Notes: generated from the letters alone by a model not told the origin. 64,000 nucleotides of DNA from an uncultured Gemmatimonadota bacterium (GCA_903910555.1 CAIVZZ010000025.1:1-64000); one strand, 5' to 3'; shown: positions 28,516 to 38,711, counted from the stretch's first letter. A program made the numbers and translations.

Positions 28516-29249
28516 GAGACGAGGGTCCCCACCCGTTCGCCGCGGATCGCTTTGATGACAGCGCCCGGCGTATTGATGTTCAAGACGATCAGTGGCAGTG
28601 AGTTTTCCTTGCACAGCGTGATCGCGGTCTGGTCCATCACGCCGAGTTCTTCGAGCATCACATCGCGGTAGCTGATGCGGTCATACAATTTCGCGTCGGC
28701 ATTCTTTTTGGGATCGGCGGAGTACACGCCGTCGACGCTCGTCGCCTTGATGATCAGGTCCGCTTTCATCTGAATGCCGCGCAGCACCGCTGCGGTATCC
28801 GTGCTGAAGTACGGGTTGCCGGTGCCGGCCGCGAAAATCACGACGCGCGCCTTTTCCAAATGGCGCATGGCACGGCGGCGGATGTACGGCTCGGCGAGTT
28901 CTTCCATCCGAATGGCCGTCATCACGCGGGTGTCGACGCCCTCGCGCTCCAGGATATCCTGGAACGCGAGAGCATTGATGACCGTGCCGAGCATGCCCAT
29001 GTAATCGGCACTCACGCGGTCGAGCCCCATTTTCGAGAGCTGCGACCCGCGGACGATATTGCCACCACCAATTACCATGCCGACCTGCGCACCGGTCTCG
29101 GTGATTTTCTTAATTTCTTTCGCGTACTTCGTGATCGAATCGAAATCGAAACCGTGGCGATGATCGCCGGCAAGCGCCTCACCGGAGAGCTTTAGCAGCA
29201 CCCGGGGATACTTGAGTGGCTTCGTTGCGGATCCCTTCGATCCGGGCAT
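28512..29249 (-). CDS. pyrH: UMP kinase
   Basis: Amino-acid-kinase-fold enzyme phosphorylating UMP to UDP. The 245-residue protein includes [43 protein letters not shown], and [19 protein letters not shown]. It lies between tsf and frr in the usual order. Confidence 0.97.
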   Translation of the reverse strand: MPGSKGSATKPLKYPRVLLKLSGEALAGDHRHGFDFDSITKYAKEIKKITETGAQVGMVIGGGNIVRGSQLSKMGLDRVSADYMGMLGTVINALAFQDILEREGVDTRVMTAIRMEELAEPYIRRRAMRHLEKARVVIFAAGTGNPYFSTDTAAVLRGIQMKADLIIKATSVDGVYSADPKKNADAKLYDRISYRDVMLEELGVMDQTAITLCKENSLPLIVLNINTPGAVIKAIRGERVGTLVS

Positions 29250-29260
29250 GAGTGATTGGC

Positions 29261-30145
29261 TCAGGCTTCGCCCATCTGGAAGCGCACGAAACGACGAACA
29301 TCAGCGCCCGCCGTTTCCTTCACGAGCTGACCGATCGACTTCGAATCGTCACGCACCCACGGCTGCTCGAGCAGCGTGATTTCCTTGAAGTACTTGTCGA
29401 TACGGCCCGCGACCATCTTCTCGACGATTGCGTCAGGCTTCCCGCTCTCCTTGGCCTGCGCCACGAAGATCGCCTTCTCACGAGCGACGAGCTCAGGATT
29501 CACTTCTTCCTTGCGCACGGCAACGGCGATCGTCGGCACGCCGGCGGCAATGTGCTCCGCCACCGAGTTGCCAAGCGCGGCCGCAGCCGGACCCGTTGCG
29601 CCGGAAATCTCCACGAGCACGGCGACTTTTCCGTTGTGGTGCAAGTACGAACCGATCGTTCCAGTCGTGGTGAAACGCGCGACGCGACGAAGCGTGACAT
29701 TCTCGCCCGTCTTCGCCGCCGCGGCCTTCACTACTTCGGCCAGCGTCAGCGACTTGTCGTGCGACCACTGCTTGGCGAGCAGCGCATGATCTGCGCCGAT
29801 CTCCGCGACGCCATCGAGCGTCGTGTCCGTTCCAATGTGTGCGGCGACGAGCTTCGCGATCGCAACGAACTCTTCGTTGCGCGCGACGAAATCCGTCTCG
29901 GAATTCAGTTCGATCATGACGCCGAGCGTACGATCGTCACTCACCCACGCGACGATCTGACCCTCGGAGGCAGCGCGGTCCGCGCGCTTCTCGGCCTTCA
30001 TCATCCCCTTCGTGCGTAGGAGGTCGATGGCCTTCTCTTGATCTCCGCCCGCCTCTTCCAATGCCTTCTTGCAATCGCCCATCCCGGCGCCTGTGCGGGC
30101 GCGAAGGGCGGCGACGTCTTTAGCTGTGATCATTGTTGCACTCAT
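29261..30145 (-). CDS. tsf: Elongation factor Ts
   Basis: Nucleotide exchange factor for EF-Tu. The 294-residue protein begins with an N-terminal UBA-like domain ([19 protein letters not shown]). The core follows, with [14 protein letters not shown]. The C-terminal [15 protein letters not shown] resembles the usual EF-Ts end. The first ATG is at 30145; a second at 30133 (MITAKDV) matches the family start better. Six bases after rpsB. Confidence 0.96.
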   Translation of the reverse strand: MSATMITAKDVAALRARTGAGMGDCKKALEEAGGDQEKAIDLLRTKGMMKAEKRADRAASEGQIVAWVSDDRTLGVMIELNSETDFVARNEEFVAIAKLVAAHIGTDTTLDGVAEIGADHALLAKQWSHDKSLTLAEVVKAAAAKTGENVTLRRVARFTTTGTIGSYLHHNGKVAVLVEISGATGPAAAALGNSVAEHIAAGVPTIAVAVRKEEVNPELVAREKAIFVAQAKESGKPDAIVEKMVAGRIDKYFKEITLLEQPWVRDDSKSIGQLVKETAGADVRRFVRFQMGEA

Positions 30146-30151
30146 AAAAAG

Positions 30152-31072
30152 TTATTCAGCGACCTCGCCCTCTGAGACTTCTTCGGTCGCTGCACCCTCT
30201 GTTGCCGATCCTTCCTTCATACGGGCGGCAATCGCCTCGGGCCGTGCCTTGCGGCGACGTGCTCCACCCGCTCCACCCGGCGCGCCGCGCTTCTTGTTGC
30301 GATCATCGCGGCTTGCGGGTTCAGCGCCACGGTCAGACGAATACGTGTAGCTGCCCTCGCCCTCTTCGCCCTCTTCGCGCACGGGCGCTTCGCGACGCGC
30401 CTCGACGATCGTATCAGCAATCGCTGCGGTGATCAGTTCCACCGAGCGGATTGCGTCATCGTTACCCGCGATCGGAACGGTGATCAGATCCGGATCGGAG
30501 TTCGTGTCGCAAATGGCGATCATCGGGATGCCGAGCTTGTTGCCCTCGTCCACCGCGATCTTTTCCTTCTTCGCGTCGACGACAAAGATCAGGCCGGGCA
30601 CGCGCGACATTCCCTTGATGCCCGACAAGTTCTTGGCAAGCTTGTCGCGCTGACGCGCCATGAGCAGCTGCTCTTTCTTCGTATAGTTCTCAAAGTCGCC
30701 GCCTGCTTCCGAGCCGGCCTCGAGTTCCTTCAAGCGGCGGATCTGCTTCTTGGCCGTGTTGAAGTTCGTGAGGAGACCGCCGAGCCAGCGCTCCGTGACG
30801 TAGAGCGCGCCGCAGCGTTCGGCTTCCTGCAGAACGATCTGCGAGAGCTGACGCTTGGTGCAGACGAAAAGAACATTCTCACCGCGCGCGATGACATCGC
30901 GGGCGAGCTTCTGTGCGATTTCGATCTGCCGAAGGGTCTTCTGCAGGTCGATGATATGGATGCCATTGCGTTCCGCGAAGATGAAACGGCGCATCTTCGG
31001 GTTCCAGCGGCGGGTCTGGTGGCCGAAGTGGACACCGGCCTTGAGGAGATCGTCGATCGTGGGCTGCGACAT
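30152..31072 (-). CDS. rpsB: 30S ribosomal protein S2 with a long charged C-terminal tail
   Basis: Ribosomal S2, 306 residues, against about 240 in most bacteria. The core has LLKAGVHFGHQTRRWNPKM at the start, RWLGGLLTNF, and AICDTNSDPDLI. From about residue 236 a low-complexity Glu/Gly/Arg/Ala tail follows, with RDDRNKKRGAPGG and alternating EE/AE at the end. Such tails occur in several phyla; their role is unclear. It is followed by tsf. Confidence 0.96.
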   Translation of the reverse strand: MSQPTIDDLLKAGVHFGHQTRRWNPKMRRFIFAERNGIHIIDLQKTLRQIEIAQKLARDVIARGENVLFVCTKRQLSQIVLQEAERCGALYVTERWLGGLLTNFNTAKKQIRRLKELEAGSEAGGDFENYTKKEQLLMARQRDKLAKNLSGIKGMSRVPGLIFVVDAKKEKIAVDEGNKLGIPMIAICDTNSDPDLITVPIAGNDDAIRSVELITAAIADTIVEARREAPVREEGEEGEGSYTYSSDRGAEPASRDDRNKKRGAPGGAGGARRRKARPEAIAARMKEGSATEGAATEEVSEGEVAE

Positions 31073-31127
31073 TTTCTAACGTTTCCTTGTGTGGTTAGGC
31101 GGCGGCGATCGTCATCGTCTCGCACGA

Positions 31128-31146
31128 CCGCCCCGATCTGGGGCGG
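31128..31146 (-). terminator. Perfect 7-bp GC hairpin between rpsI and rpsB
   Basis: CCGCCCC (31128-31134) and GGGGCGG (31140-31146) flank a 5-base loop. No T-run follows on either strand, so it may be a processing site or part of an S2 leader rather than a terminator. It is the only strong structure in the 116-base gap. Confidence 0.45.
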
Positions 31147-31188
31147 CACCCGCTTGAGACTCGGAAGGCCTGATTGATGAACGGCGGT

Positions 31189-31581
31189 CTAGCGCTTGCT
31201 GAACTGGAAGCGTTTGCGTGCTTTCGGACGGCCCGGCTTTTTGCGCTCGACGGCGCGTGAATCGCGCGTGAGCAAGCCGAGATCGCGCAACTTCGGGCGA
31301 TGCGCTTCGTCCATCTTGACGAGTGCGCGTGCGACCGCGAGACGGAGCGCACCGGCCTGTCCGGTGGATCCACCGCCGTCGATATTCGCCTTCACGTCAA
31401 AGCGGCCGAGTGTGTCGGTCGCCGTGAACGGCTGCTGAATCGCGGAGACGAGCGACGGGCGCGGGAAATAATCTCCGAGCGTGCGTCCGTTGACGTCCCA
31501 CTTTCCTGAACCCGCCGAGACGTACACGCGGCAGACGGCTTCCTTGCGGCGGCCGATGGTGTGAATCGTTGCGTCGGCCAT
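31189..31581 (-). CDS. rpsI: 30S ribosomal protein S9
   Basis: A 130-residue S9. It has TIGRRKEAVCRVYVSAGSGK at the start, the internal GGGSTGQAGALRLAVARAL, and the basic C-terminal tail ending QFSKR, which reaches the P-site tRNA. One base after rplM. Confidence 0.97.
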   Translation of the reverse strand: MADATIHTIGRRKEAVCRVYVSAGSGKWDVNGRTLGDYFPRPSLVSAIQQPFTATDTLGRFDVKANIDGGGSTGQAGALRLAVARALVKMDEAHRPKLRDLGLLTRDSRAVERKKPGRPKARKRFQFSKR

Positions 31582-31582
31582 G

Positions 31583-32032
31583 TTACTTCACCTCTCTCTT
31601 CTTGAAGGTCAGCACGGTCGGCTTCTGCGCGACGTGCGGATGTTCGGCACCCGGATAGACACGCAGCTTCAACCGCAGCGTACCGCGGCCAAGTGCGTTC
31701 TTCGGGAGCATGCCGAACACGGCCTTCTCGATGATGCGCTCGGGATGTTTTGCGAGCACAGTGGCGAAAGGAATCTGACGATCGTGGCCCATGTAGCCGG
31801 TGTGAACGAAGTAGGTCTTCTGTTCAGACTTGCGGCCCGTCACACGCACTTTCGATGCGTTGATGACGATGACGCTGTCGCCGGTATCCATGTGGGGTGT
31901 GAAGGTGGGCTTGTGCTTGCCGCGAATGATTTTTGCGACTTCTGTAGCAAGTCGGCCGAGCACCATTCCGTCCGCATCCACAATGAACCACTTGTGTTCG
32001 ATGTCGGAGGGTTTTGCAGAAAACGTGGACAT
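31583..32032 (-). CDS. rplM: 50S ribosomal protein L13
   Basis: A 149-residue L13 with [19 protein letters not shown], the [13 protein letters not shown] block, [11 protein letters not shown], and [21 protein letters not shown] chose the ATG at 32032 (MSTFSAKPS); the frame continues 17 codons upstream without similarity. It heads the rplM-rpsI pair. Confidence 0.97.
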   Translation of the reverse strand: MSTFSAKPSDIEHKWFIVDADGMVLGRLATEVAKIIRGKHKPTFTPHMDTGDSVIVINASKVRVTGRKSEQKTYFVHTGYMGHDRQIPFATVLAKHPERIIEKAVFGMLPKNALGRGTLRLKLRVYPGAEHPHVAQKPTVLTFKKREVK

Positions 32033-32127
32033 TCGAGTAACAGGACTAATGCGAGTACATCGCCTCACCGGTGCGGATTGCAACCCGGGTCTTGGCCGCC
32101 AGTTAAGGCGTTTTGGGATAGTCTCGC

Positions 32128-32156
32128 AAGGTAGTCTGGTGAGGGGCGAGAGTCAA
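32128..32156 (-). promoter_or_regulatory. Probable promoter for rplM-rpsI
   Basis: TTGACT (32156-32151, five of six to the -35 consensus) and TACCTT (32133-32128) on the minus strand are spaced 17 bases apart, about 95 bases before the rplM ATG. Confidence 0.48.
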
Positions 32157-32195
32157 TCGTGCCAACATGTTATGTGTTTGCGCCGCCCTCTCCCG

Positions 32196-33620
32196 TCAAA
32201 GCGCTTTCAGCAGCCGATAGGTGAACTCGATTTGATCGTAGAACCCCTTCACGGAAATGCGCTCGTTCAGCCCGTGCGCCCGGTTGTCATCCGGCTTGTT
32301 GGGATCGGCGAAATAGCCGCTCACGCCGTAGACCGGGAGCCCGGCGTTGCGCAAAAAGAGACCATCTGTTGCGCCAGTCTCCATGTCGGGAACCACGGGG
32401 AGAGCTCCCCAGATCGACGCGGTGACCGACCGGATCACGCTATCTACAGCCGTCGGCAGGATCGACGGCGGGCTCGCGACCGCGGTGTCCGCCAGGGTGA
32501 TTTTCACCGCAGTGTCGGCTACGACCGACCGAAGCGTTCGCTCGACCGTGACAGCTTCAACGCCCGGCAGGATCCGGCAGTTTACCGTGGCCGTGACACG
32601 TTGCGGGAGCGCGTTGACCGCATGGCCGCCGTCGATCATCGTGGCCACGCACGTCGTGCGGAGCTGCGCGTTGTAATACGGTGACCGCGCGGCGAGCCGG
32701 CCGGCGAGAACAGTGTCAGGCGAATCGCCAACGCTCATCGCGCGCATCTCCGCGGCCAGCGCGCCCGTGTTCAACTCGGCGCTCCGGGCGAAGTACTGGC
32801 GCGTGACGCCGTTCAGTTGATAGGGAAACTCATACGCGCCCAACCGTCCGAGGGCGGCGGAAAGGCGATAAATCGCGTTGTCTTTTTCCGGCTGCGAACT
32901 GTGCCCGCCTTTGTTGGTCACCGTGAGGTGGTACGTCTGAAAAACTTTCTCGGCGGCCTGCACATCCATCGAGACCGGCTTGTCATCACGCAGTTCACCG
33001 CCGCCGGCATCGGCGTTCAGAACGTACCCGACATCCTTTGCGATCAGGTCGCGGTGGTGCGCCACGAGCCAATCCATGCCGACATAACCGTCCCCACCTC
33101 CCTCTTCACCTGCGGTCAGCGCAAGGATGTAGTCGCCGGCGGGAACGAAATGCTCTTCTTTCATTCGCAGGAATGCAGCGACCCACGACGCGACGCCGTT
33201 CTTCATGTCGAGAGTGCCGCGGCCGTAGAAGTGCCCGTCTTTCTCGTTCAGCGTGAAGGGATCGAGCACCCAGTCCGCGCGGCGCGCTTCGACGACGTCG
33301 AGATGGCCGATCAACAGAATCGCTTTGCGTGCACCGCGCCCGCGGAAGCGAACGATGAGATTCTTGTTCTTCGCGTCTTTGCCCGTATCGGGTCCGACGA
33401 TCGAGATGTCAGCCGCCGGAAAGCCCGCAGCGCGGAACCGGGCCGCGAGCAGCGCTGCGGCTTTGGTCGTGCTGCCGTTCGAGAACTCAGTGTTCGTTTC
33501 TACGAGTTCGCGCAGCAGGTCGCGGCCAAGTTTCTGATACGGCGTGAGCGATTGGGCGCCCGCGGGCGACGTAACGAGGGCGACGAGGGCCGCCGAGAGC
33601 AATTGAGTGCGTATGCGCAT
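32196..33620 (-). CDS. Secreted M20-family metallopeptidase
   Basis: A 474-residue protein with a Sec signal peptide (residues 1-22, ending AGAQS). The two-zinc M20 site is visible: His106 and Asp108 in GHLDVV, bridging Asp138 in GTLDMKNG, Glu172/Glu173 in AGEEGGG, and a downstream MDVQAAEK/dimerisation region with GGHSSQP. The role is likely cleavage of peptides or N-acyl amino acids in the periplasm or outside; the precise substrate is unknown. It follows the BCCP gene after 51 bases and may belong to that transcript. Confidence 0.9.
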   Translation of the reverse strand: MRIRTQLLSAALVALVTSPAGAQSLTPYQKLGRDLLRELVETNTEFSNGSTTKAAALLAARFRAAGFPAADISIVGPDTGKDAKNKNLIVRFRGRGARKAILLIGHLDVVEARRADWVLDPFTLNEKDGHFYGRGTLDMKNGVASWVAAFLRMKEEHFVPAGDYILALTAGEEGGGDGYVGMDWLVAHHRDLIAKDVGYVLNADAGGGELRDDKPVSMDVQAAEKVFQTYHLTVTNKGGHSSQPEKDNAIYRLSAALGRLGAYEFPYQLNGVTRQYFARSAELNTGALAAEMRAMSVGDSPDTVLAGRLAARSPYYNAQLRTTCVATMIDGGHAVNALPQRVTATVNCRILPGVEAVTVERTLRSVVADTAVKITLADTAVASPPSILPTAVDSVIRSVTASIWGALPVVPDMETGATDGLFLRNAGLPVYGVSGYFADPNKPDDNRAHGLNERISVKGFYDQIEFTYRLLKAL

Positions 33621-33671
33621 GAGGCCAAAGTATGGTGCGACCCGAGCATTGCCAGCGCGGCCTTTGGTGCC

Positions 33672-34175
33672 TTATTCGAACTCCACAAGCAGCGCGCCTT
33701 TCTCGACCGCCTGACCCACGGCGACGTGCACCGCCTTCACCCGGCCGGCAGCCGGTGCGCGAAGTTCATTTTCCATCTTCATCGCCTCCATCGCGGCAAC
33801 TCCCTGCCCCGCAACCACTTCGTCGCCAGCCTTCACGTCGATTCTAACCATCAGGCCCGGCATTGGCGCCCTCACCGGTTGCGGGCCAGACGGGCCGGCA
33901 GCCGCGGCCGAGAGATCGCGAATCGCGCGGGTGCGCTCGTCCAACGCCTGAACAGCGTAGCGGCGCCCATCGATCCGGAGCGCATAAGATCCACGCTCTC
34001 CATCCCGCCGGCCCATGACCCGGTGAACGGCATCGCCGATGGTGACGAGCTTCACCGGAGTACCCTCCAGTTCGCTGAGCAGGGCGCGCTCAACCGGGCC
34101 GCCGTCAATCGAGACCTGATCGCCGTCGACAGTGACCTCGATCCGTTTGCCTGCGATGTCGACGATGTATTTCAT
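33672..34175 (-). CDS. Biotin carboxyl carrier protein-like subunit of an acyl-CoA carboxylase
   Basis: A 167-residue protein. The last 75 residues form a biotinyl domain with the biotin-accepting lysine in EAMKMEN (Lys133), preceded by the RAPMPGLM entry strand. The N-terminal part (1-85) looks like the BT/linker domain of propionyl- or acyl-CoA carboxylase alpha chains, here as a separate protein. I used the ATG at 34175, which overlaps the methyltransferase stop (ATGA); the longer open frame upstream is an antisense-type shadow in the methyltransferase gene. It works with the carboxylase genes at 35.4 and 37.0 kb. Confidence 0.9.
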   Translation of the reverse strand: MKYIVDIAGKRIEVTVDGDQVSIDGGPVERALLSELEGTPVKLVTIGDAVHRVMGRRDGERGSYALRIDGRRYAVQALDERTRAIRDLSAAAAGPSGPQPVRAPMPGLMVRIDVKAGDEVVAGQGVAAMEAMKMENELRAPAAGRVKAVHVAVGQAVEKGALLVEFE

Positions 34176-35422
34176 GGCGTCACCGAAGAAACCGGAATCA
34201 GTTCGCACACCGTCTCCACGTGCGCAGTCTGCGGAAACATGTCGAACGCGGTCACGCGCGAAATCTTCCACTCGGGCAAGCGCGAGAGATCGCGAGCGAG
34301 CGTTGCGGGATCGCAGCTCACGTAGATGATCGCGCGCGGCGCCGGGTTCGCTTTCGCGAGGACAGTTGTCACTCGGGCGTCCACTCCGGTGCGCGGTGGA
34401 TTCAGAATGACGACGTCGGCTGGGAGCGTATTGCGGATCGCATCTTCGACGCGCGCAGTAACGGCGCGCGATCCCGCCGGCAGACGAGAAGCGGCCCACG
34501 CACTCGCCTCCGAATCGAGTTCGATCGCCACCACCTTCACTCCACGCCCGGCGAGCGCCACGGCGATATCGCCGGCGCCGGAGTAACCATCCACGACTGT
34601 CGCCGGCGCATACGCCATCACCGCGTCGATCACGAACGCTTCGAGTTTCGCAGCGACTTCCGGATTGACCTGCGTAAACGACGCACCCGGTTCGCCTTTC
34701 TCCCGGTGATCGCCAAGGAGGCGACGAGATCCATTCTCCGGCACCCACCAGAGCGCAGCGAGTGACGGAACCGCATCGAAGAACGACTCGGCGGCGCTCC
34801 AGTCCTTGCCGCCCTCGAGCAGGAACGCGGCGCGATTCGTCGTATCGCCGAGGAGGCGCACGGCGCCGCGCAGCTGAAACGCGGCTGGAAAATGCGCTTG
34901 AGCGTTCAAGATTTCGCGCCACACGGTCATGAGGCGCTCGTCGGAAATCTTGCAATCCTTCAGCGGAAAAACGTGGGCGGGATTGTCGTGCGCATGCAGT
35001 CCGGCGATCCACGACTCACCTTTCTTCCGCAGCGCGAGCGTGAGTTTGCGACGATACCGCCAGGCGTTTGCACCCGAGCGAATCTCCGGCGGCTCGATCT
35101 CGCGTTTGCCAATGCGTCGAAACGAATCGGAAATGATTTTGCGCTTCGATCCGCGCTGCGCATCCAGCGAGATATGCTGCAACTGACAGCCGCCGCACTT
35201 GTCGCCGTCGTAGTGAGCGCATTCGGGCGCGACGCGATCGGCGCCGGCGTGCACGATGCTCTGCATCGTTCCTCGCGCGAGACGTCCCTTCACCGCGACG
35301 CTCGCAACGATGCGATCGCCAACGGCGACGCGCGGCGTGAACACGACCAGTCCGTCGCTGCGCGCGACGCCGTCACCGCCCGCGGCGATGGACTCGATGT
35401 CGAGCGTGAGATTATCGGTCAC
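34172..35422 (-). CDS. TrmA/RlmD-family RNA uracil-5-methyltransferase
   Basis: A 416-residue SAM-dependent methyltransferase acting on a uridine in 23S rRNA or tRNA. It begins with a TRAM-like RNA-binding domain, then the 4Fe-4S cysteines C-x5-7-C-GG-C in CAHYDGDKCGGCQ plus a later KDCKI. The SAM site is VVDGYSGAGDIAVALA, then NPPRTG, and the catalytic Cys lies in YVSCDPATLARDL. It starts with GTG at 35422 inside the end of the biotin carboxylase gene (11-base overlap) and overlaps the BCCP gene, so it is translationally embedded in the carboxylase operon. Which nucleotide it modifies cannot be told. Confidence 0.9.
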   Translation of the reverse strand: MTDNLTLDIESIAAGGDGVARSDGLVVFTPRVAVGDRIVASVAVKGRLARGTMQSIVHAGADRVAPECAHYDGDKCGGCQLQHISLDAQRGSKRKIISDSFRRIGKREIEPPEIRSGANAWRYRRKLTLALRKKGESWIAGLHAHDNPAHVFPLKDCKISDERLMTVWREILNAQAHFPAAFQLRGAVRLLGDTTNRAAFLLEGGKDWSAAESFFDAVPSLAALWWVPENGSRRLLGDHREKGEPGASFTQVNPEVAAKLEAFVIDAVMAYAPATVVDGYSGAGDIAVALAGRGVKVVAIELDSEASAWAASRLPAGSRAVTARVEDAIRNTLPADVVILNPPRTGVDARVTTVLAKANPAPRAIIYVSCDPATLARDLSRLPEWKISRVTAFDMFPQTAHVETVCELIPVSSVTP

Positions 35423-36953
35423 GAAGGCCTTCAGTTCGCGCGAGCTGCGCCCATGCGGAACTCTGAGGGGCGGGCTCGGCCGCAGTGCGTTTCACTGCGC
35501 CGCCAGTGGCCCCCGTCCAAACGGCTGACCTTCCGCGCCGTTCTGCATCTGCGATCAACGCTGATGCGATTGCCGCGGTGCGCAGCTCATCGGGCGTAGC
35601 GTCGACACTCAGCAGCGACGGCAGCCTTCGCTCGAGCCACTGAATGTCGATAGCGCCGGCACGAAACTCCGAATCTTCCATCACGCGCAGATGGAACTCG
35701 CGGCTCGTTTCAATCCCGTCGACGGTGAGCTCGAGCAGCGCGCGATGCATCCGCTCAACCGCCTGCTCCCGTGTCGCGGCCCAGACGATGAGCTTCGCCA
35801 GCATCGGATCGTAGAATAGCCCAACCTCACTCCCAGCCTCGACACCGGCATCCCAGCGCACACCGGGACCGCCGGGCACGTGCAAATAGTTGATGCGCCC
35901 TGTCGACGGGAGAAAACCGTTGGCGGCGTCTTCGCTCGTGATGCGGCACTCGATGGCCCAGCCGTTCGGCACGATGTGCGCGGGCACGGTGAGCTTCTCG
36001 CCAGATGCAATTCGAATTTGCCACTGCACCAAGTCGACGCCGGTCACGTACTCGGTGACAGGATGTTCAACCTGAATGCGCGTGTTCATTTCGAGGAAGT
36101 AGAAACTTCCGTCGCGCGCGAGAAGAAATTCGCAGGTGCCTGCGTTTGTGTACCCCGCGGCCTTCGCGAAACGCACGGCAGCCTCGCCCATTTGTTTTCG
36201 CAACTCTGGCGACACCGCGGGACTCGGCGCCTCTTCGATCATCTTCTGATGTCGGCGCTGCACGGAGCACTCACGCTCGCCGAGAGAAATCATCGTGCCG
36301 TGCTGGTCGCCGAGCACTTGGATCTCGACGTGCCGCGGACCTTCGATGTACTTCTCCACATAAACCGCGTCGTCGCCGAACGCATTCTTCGCTTCGCGTT
36401 TCGCAGCATCGAGCGCGCCCGCGATTTCATTCTCAGCGCGGACAACCCGCATCCCCTTCCCGCCCCCGCCCGCCGCAGCTTTGAGCAGCACAGGATAGCC
36501 GAACTTCTTCGCGATAGCGGTGGCTTCGGTTGCATCGCGCAGCGCTTCAGTCGTGCCAGGGACGACGGGCACATCATGCGCAACGGCAAGTGTGCGGGCG
36601 GCGGTCTTTGATCCCACCGCGGCAATTGCCTCGGCCGGTGGTCCGATCCAGATGAGACCTGCTTCGCGCACGGCGCGCGCGAACCAGTCGCGCTCGGAGA
36701 GAAATCCGTAGCCCGGATGAATGGCATCTGCGCCGACGCGCTTTGCTGCATCGATGATCAGGTTGCCGAGCAAATAGCTCTCGCTCGACGGCGGCGGCCC
36801 GATGCGAACCGCTTCATCAGCCTCGCGCACATGCGGCGCGTGCGCGTCCGCATCTGAGTACACGGCGACGGAAAGCACGCCGAGCTCTTTGCACGCGCGG
36901 ACAACGCGCAGGGCGATCTCGCCGCGATTTGCGATCAGGACTTTCTTCAACAT
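35412..36953 (-). CDS. accC: Biotin carboxylase subunit of acyl-CoA carboxylase
   Basis: Carboxylates the biotin on the BCCP subunit using ATP and bicarbonate. The 513 residues start LKKVLIANRGEIALRVVRA, and show HPGYGFLSE, the Gly-rich ATP loop AAAGGGGKGMRVV, QRRHQKMIEEAPSPAV and EMNTRIQVEHPVTE. The ATG at 36953 has AAAGAG just upstream and gives the family start. It ends without a biotinyl domain, which is encoded separately at 33.7-34.2 kb. It follows the pccB-like gene by 46 bases. Both acetyl- and propionyl-CoA systems use this type, so the substrate is open. Confidence 0.93.
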   Translation of the reverse strand: MLKKVLIANRGEIALRVVRACKELGVLSVAVYSDADAHAPHVREADEAVRIGPPPSSESYLLGNLIIDAAKRVGADAIHPGYGFLSERDWFARAVREAGLIWIGPPAEAIAAVGSKTAARTLAVAHDVPVVPGTTEALRDATEATAIAKKFGYPVLLKAAAGGGGKGMRVVRAENEIAGALDAAKREAKNAFGDDAVYVEKYIEGPRHVEIQVLGDQHGTMISLGERECSVQRRHQKMIEEAPSPAVSPELRKQMGEAAVRFAKAAGYTNAGTCEFLLARDGSFYFLEMNTRIQVEHPVTEYVTGVDLVQWQIRIASGEKLTVPAHIVPNGWAIECRITSEDAANGFLPSTGRINYLHVPGGPGVRWDAGVEAGSEVGLFYDPMLAKLIVWAATREQAVERMHRALLELTVDGIETSREFHLRVMEDSEFRAGAIDIQWLERRLPSLLSVDATPDELRTAAIASALIADAERRGRSAVWTGATGGAVKRTAAEPAPQSSAWAQLARTEGLRDR

Positions 36954-36999
36954 CTCTTTACCGGCCTCCTCAACTGGAGGCCTCGGCGAATGCTCATCA

Positions 37000-38550
37000 T
37001 CACAGCGGGATGTTGCCGTGTTTCTTCGGCGGATTCTTCGCGCGCTTCCCTCGCAACGATTCGAGTGCGGCAATCAAACGGGGGCGCGTATCGCGCGGAT
37101 CAATGATGTCGTCCACGTAGCCATGCGCGGCTGCGACGTACGGATTCGCAAACTTCTCGGTGTACTCGGCAACGCGTGCGTCTGTGGCTTTTGCGGGATC
37201 CTTGCTCTCGGAAATTTCCTTCTTGAAGAGAATCTCGACCGCGCCTTTCGGTCCCATCACGGCGATCTCGGCTGTGGGCCACGCAACATTGAAGTCGCCA
37301 CGAATGTGCTTGGAGCTCATGACGTCGTACGCACCGCCGTACGCTTTGCGAGTAATCACCGTGAGTTTCGGCACGGTCGCTTCGCAGTACGCATAGAGCA
37401 GCTTCGCGCCGTGCTTAATAATGCCGCCATGTTCCTGCGCGAGGCCGGGCAAGAATCCGGGGACATCTTCAAAAGTCACAATCGGAATATTGAACGCGTC
37501 GCAGAAACGGATGAAGCGCGCGACTTTCACGCTCGCGCTGATATCGAGAACGCCGGCGAGCACCGCCGGCTGGTTCGCTACGATGCCGACGCTGTTTCCG
37601 CCGAGATGTGCGAAGCCGACGATGATGTTCGCCGCAAAATCTTTCTGCACTTCGTAGAATTCGCCGTCGTCGATCACGCGCTTGAGCACATCGTGCATGT
37701 CGTACGGCTTGTTCGCGCTGTCCGGCACAATATCCAGCAGCGCTTCGTCGCGTCTTTCATGTGGATCGCTGCTCGTGCCGCGCGGCGGAGCGTCCACATT
37801 GTTCGACGGCACAAAACGAAAGAGCGCGCGGATGGCACCGAGGCATTCGAGTTCGCTCGCGCAGGTGAAGTGCGAGACACCGCTCGTCTCGCCGTGCGTT
37901 TCGGCGCCGCCGAGCTGCTCCATCGTGACGTCTTCGTGCGTGACGGTCTTCACGACGTTCGGGCCGGTCACGAACATGAACGACGTGCCGCGTACCATGT
38001 AGGTGAAATCGGTGATCGCGGGCGAGTACACTGCACCGCCGGCGCAGGGGCCGAGGATCGCCGAGATTTGCGGAACAACGCCGGACGCGAGCGTGTTGCG
38101 CAGGAAAATGTCTGCGTACCCGCCGAGCGAGACGACGCCTTCCTGAATGCGCGCGCCGCCCGAATCATTCAGGCCGATCACCGGTGCGCCGTTTTCGAGG
38201 GCGAGATCCATGATCTTGCAGATCTTTGCCGCGTGGGTCTCGCTGAGCGAGCCGCCGAACACGGTGAAGTCTTGCGAGAAGACGTAGACGAGGCGGCCGT
38301 CGATACGACCAAAGCCGGTGACCACGCCGTCGCCGTAGGGGCGCTCTTTGTCGAGACCGAAATCGCTCGAGCGGTGCGTGACGAAGCGGTCGAGCTCGGT
38401 GAAGCTCCCTTCATCTAGAAGAACGTCGAGCCGTTCGCGCGCGGAGAGTTTCCCTTTCGCGTGCTGCGCTTCGAGACGTTTCGCACCGCCGCCGAGTTCA
38501 GATTCGGCGCGGCGCTTTTCCAAGAGTTCAAGTTTTTCGCGCATCGACAT
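37000..38550 (-). CDS. pccB: Acyl-CoA carboxylase carboxyltransferase (propionyl-CoA carboxylase beta type)
   Basis: A 516-residue two-domain carboxyltransferase that transfers CO2 from carboxybiotin to an acyl-CoA. Visible blocks: [70 protein letters not shown], then in the second half [20 protein letters not shown] and a C-terminal [17 protein letters not shown]. The C terminus is typical of propionyl/methylmalonyl-type chains. It starts the acyl-CoA carboxylase cluster. Confidence 0.93.
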   Translation of the reverse strand: MSMREKLELLEKRRAESELGGGAKRLEAQHAKGKLSARERLDVLLDEGSFTELDRFVTHRSSDFGLDKERPYGDGVVTGFGRIDGRLVYVFSQDFTVFGGSLSETHAAKICKIMDLALENGAPVIGLNDSGGARIQEGVVSLGGYADIFLRNTLASGVVPQISAILGPCAGGAVYSPAITDFTYMVRGTSFMFVTGPNVVKTVTHEDVTMEQLGGAETHGETSGVSHFTCASELECLGAIRALFRFVPSNNVDAPPRGTSSDPHERRDEALLDIVPDSANKPYDMHDVLKRVIDDGEFYEVQKDFAANIIVGFAHLGGNSVGIVANQPAVLAGVLDISASVKVARFIRFCDAFNIPIVTFEDVPGFLPGLAQEHGGIIKHGAKLLYAYCEATVPKLTVITRKAYGGAYDVMSSKHIRGDFNVAWPTAEIAVMGPKGAVEILFKKEISESKDPAKATDARVAEYTEKFANPYVAAAHGYVDDIIDPRDTRPRLIAALESLRGKRAKNPPKKHGNIPL

Positions 38551-38595
38551 GGGTGGAAGCTATATGGGTTTGCGCGGCGGCGGGAGAACAGCCTT

Positions 38596-38711
38596 CCCAC
38601 GGATTTCACGGATTTCGCGGATTTAAAACCTTTTGGGGGAACTGCAACTGCTTGGCTGTTGCTGTTCCCCCAAATGTTGTAATCGCCGTTTAAATCCGCG
38701 TGATCCGTGGG
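38596..38711. repeat. Large hairpin of ATCCGTGGG-type repeat words
   Basis: Left arm 38596-38650 begins CCCACGGATTTCACGGATTT and continues through TTTTGGGGGAACTGCAAC. The right arm 38656-38711 is its inverted copy, ending AATCCGCGTGATCCGTGGG. Several internal bulges. The arms start 8 bases after the hydrolase stop. Words of the ACGGATTTCACGGATTT kind are known as scattered repeats in many bacterial intergenic regions. Confidence 0.85.
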
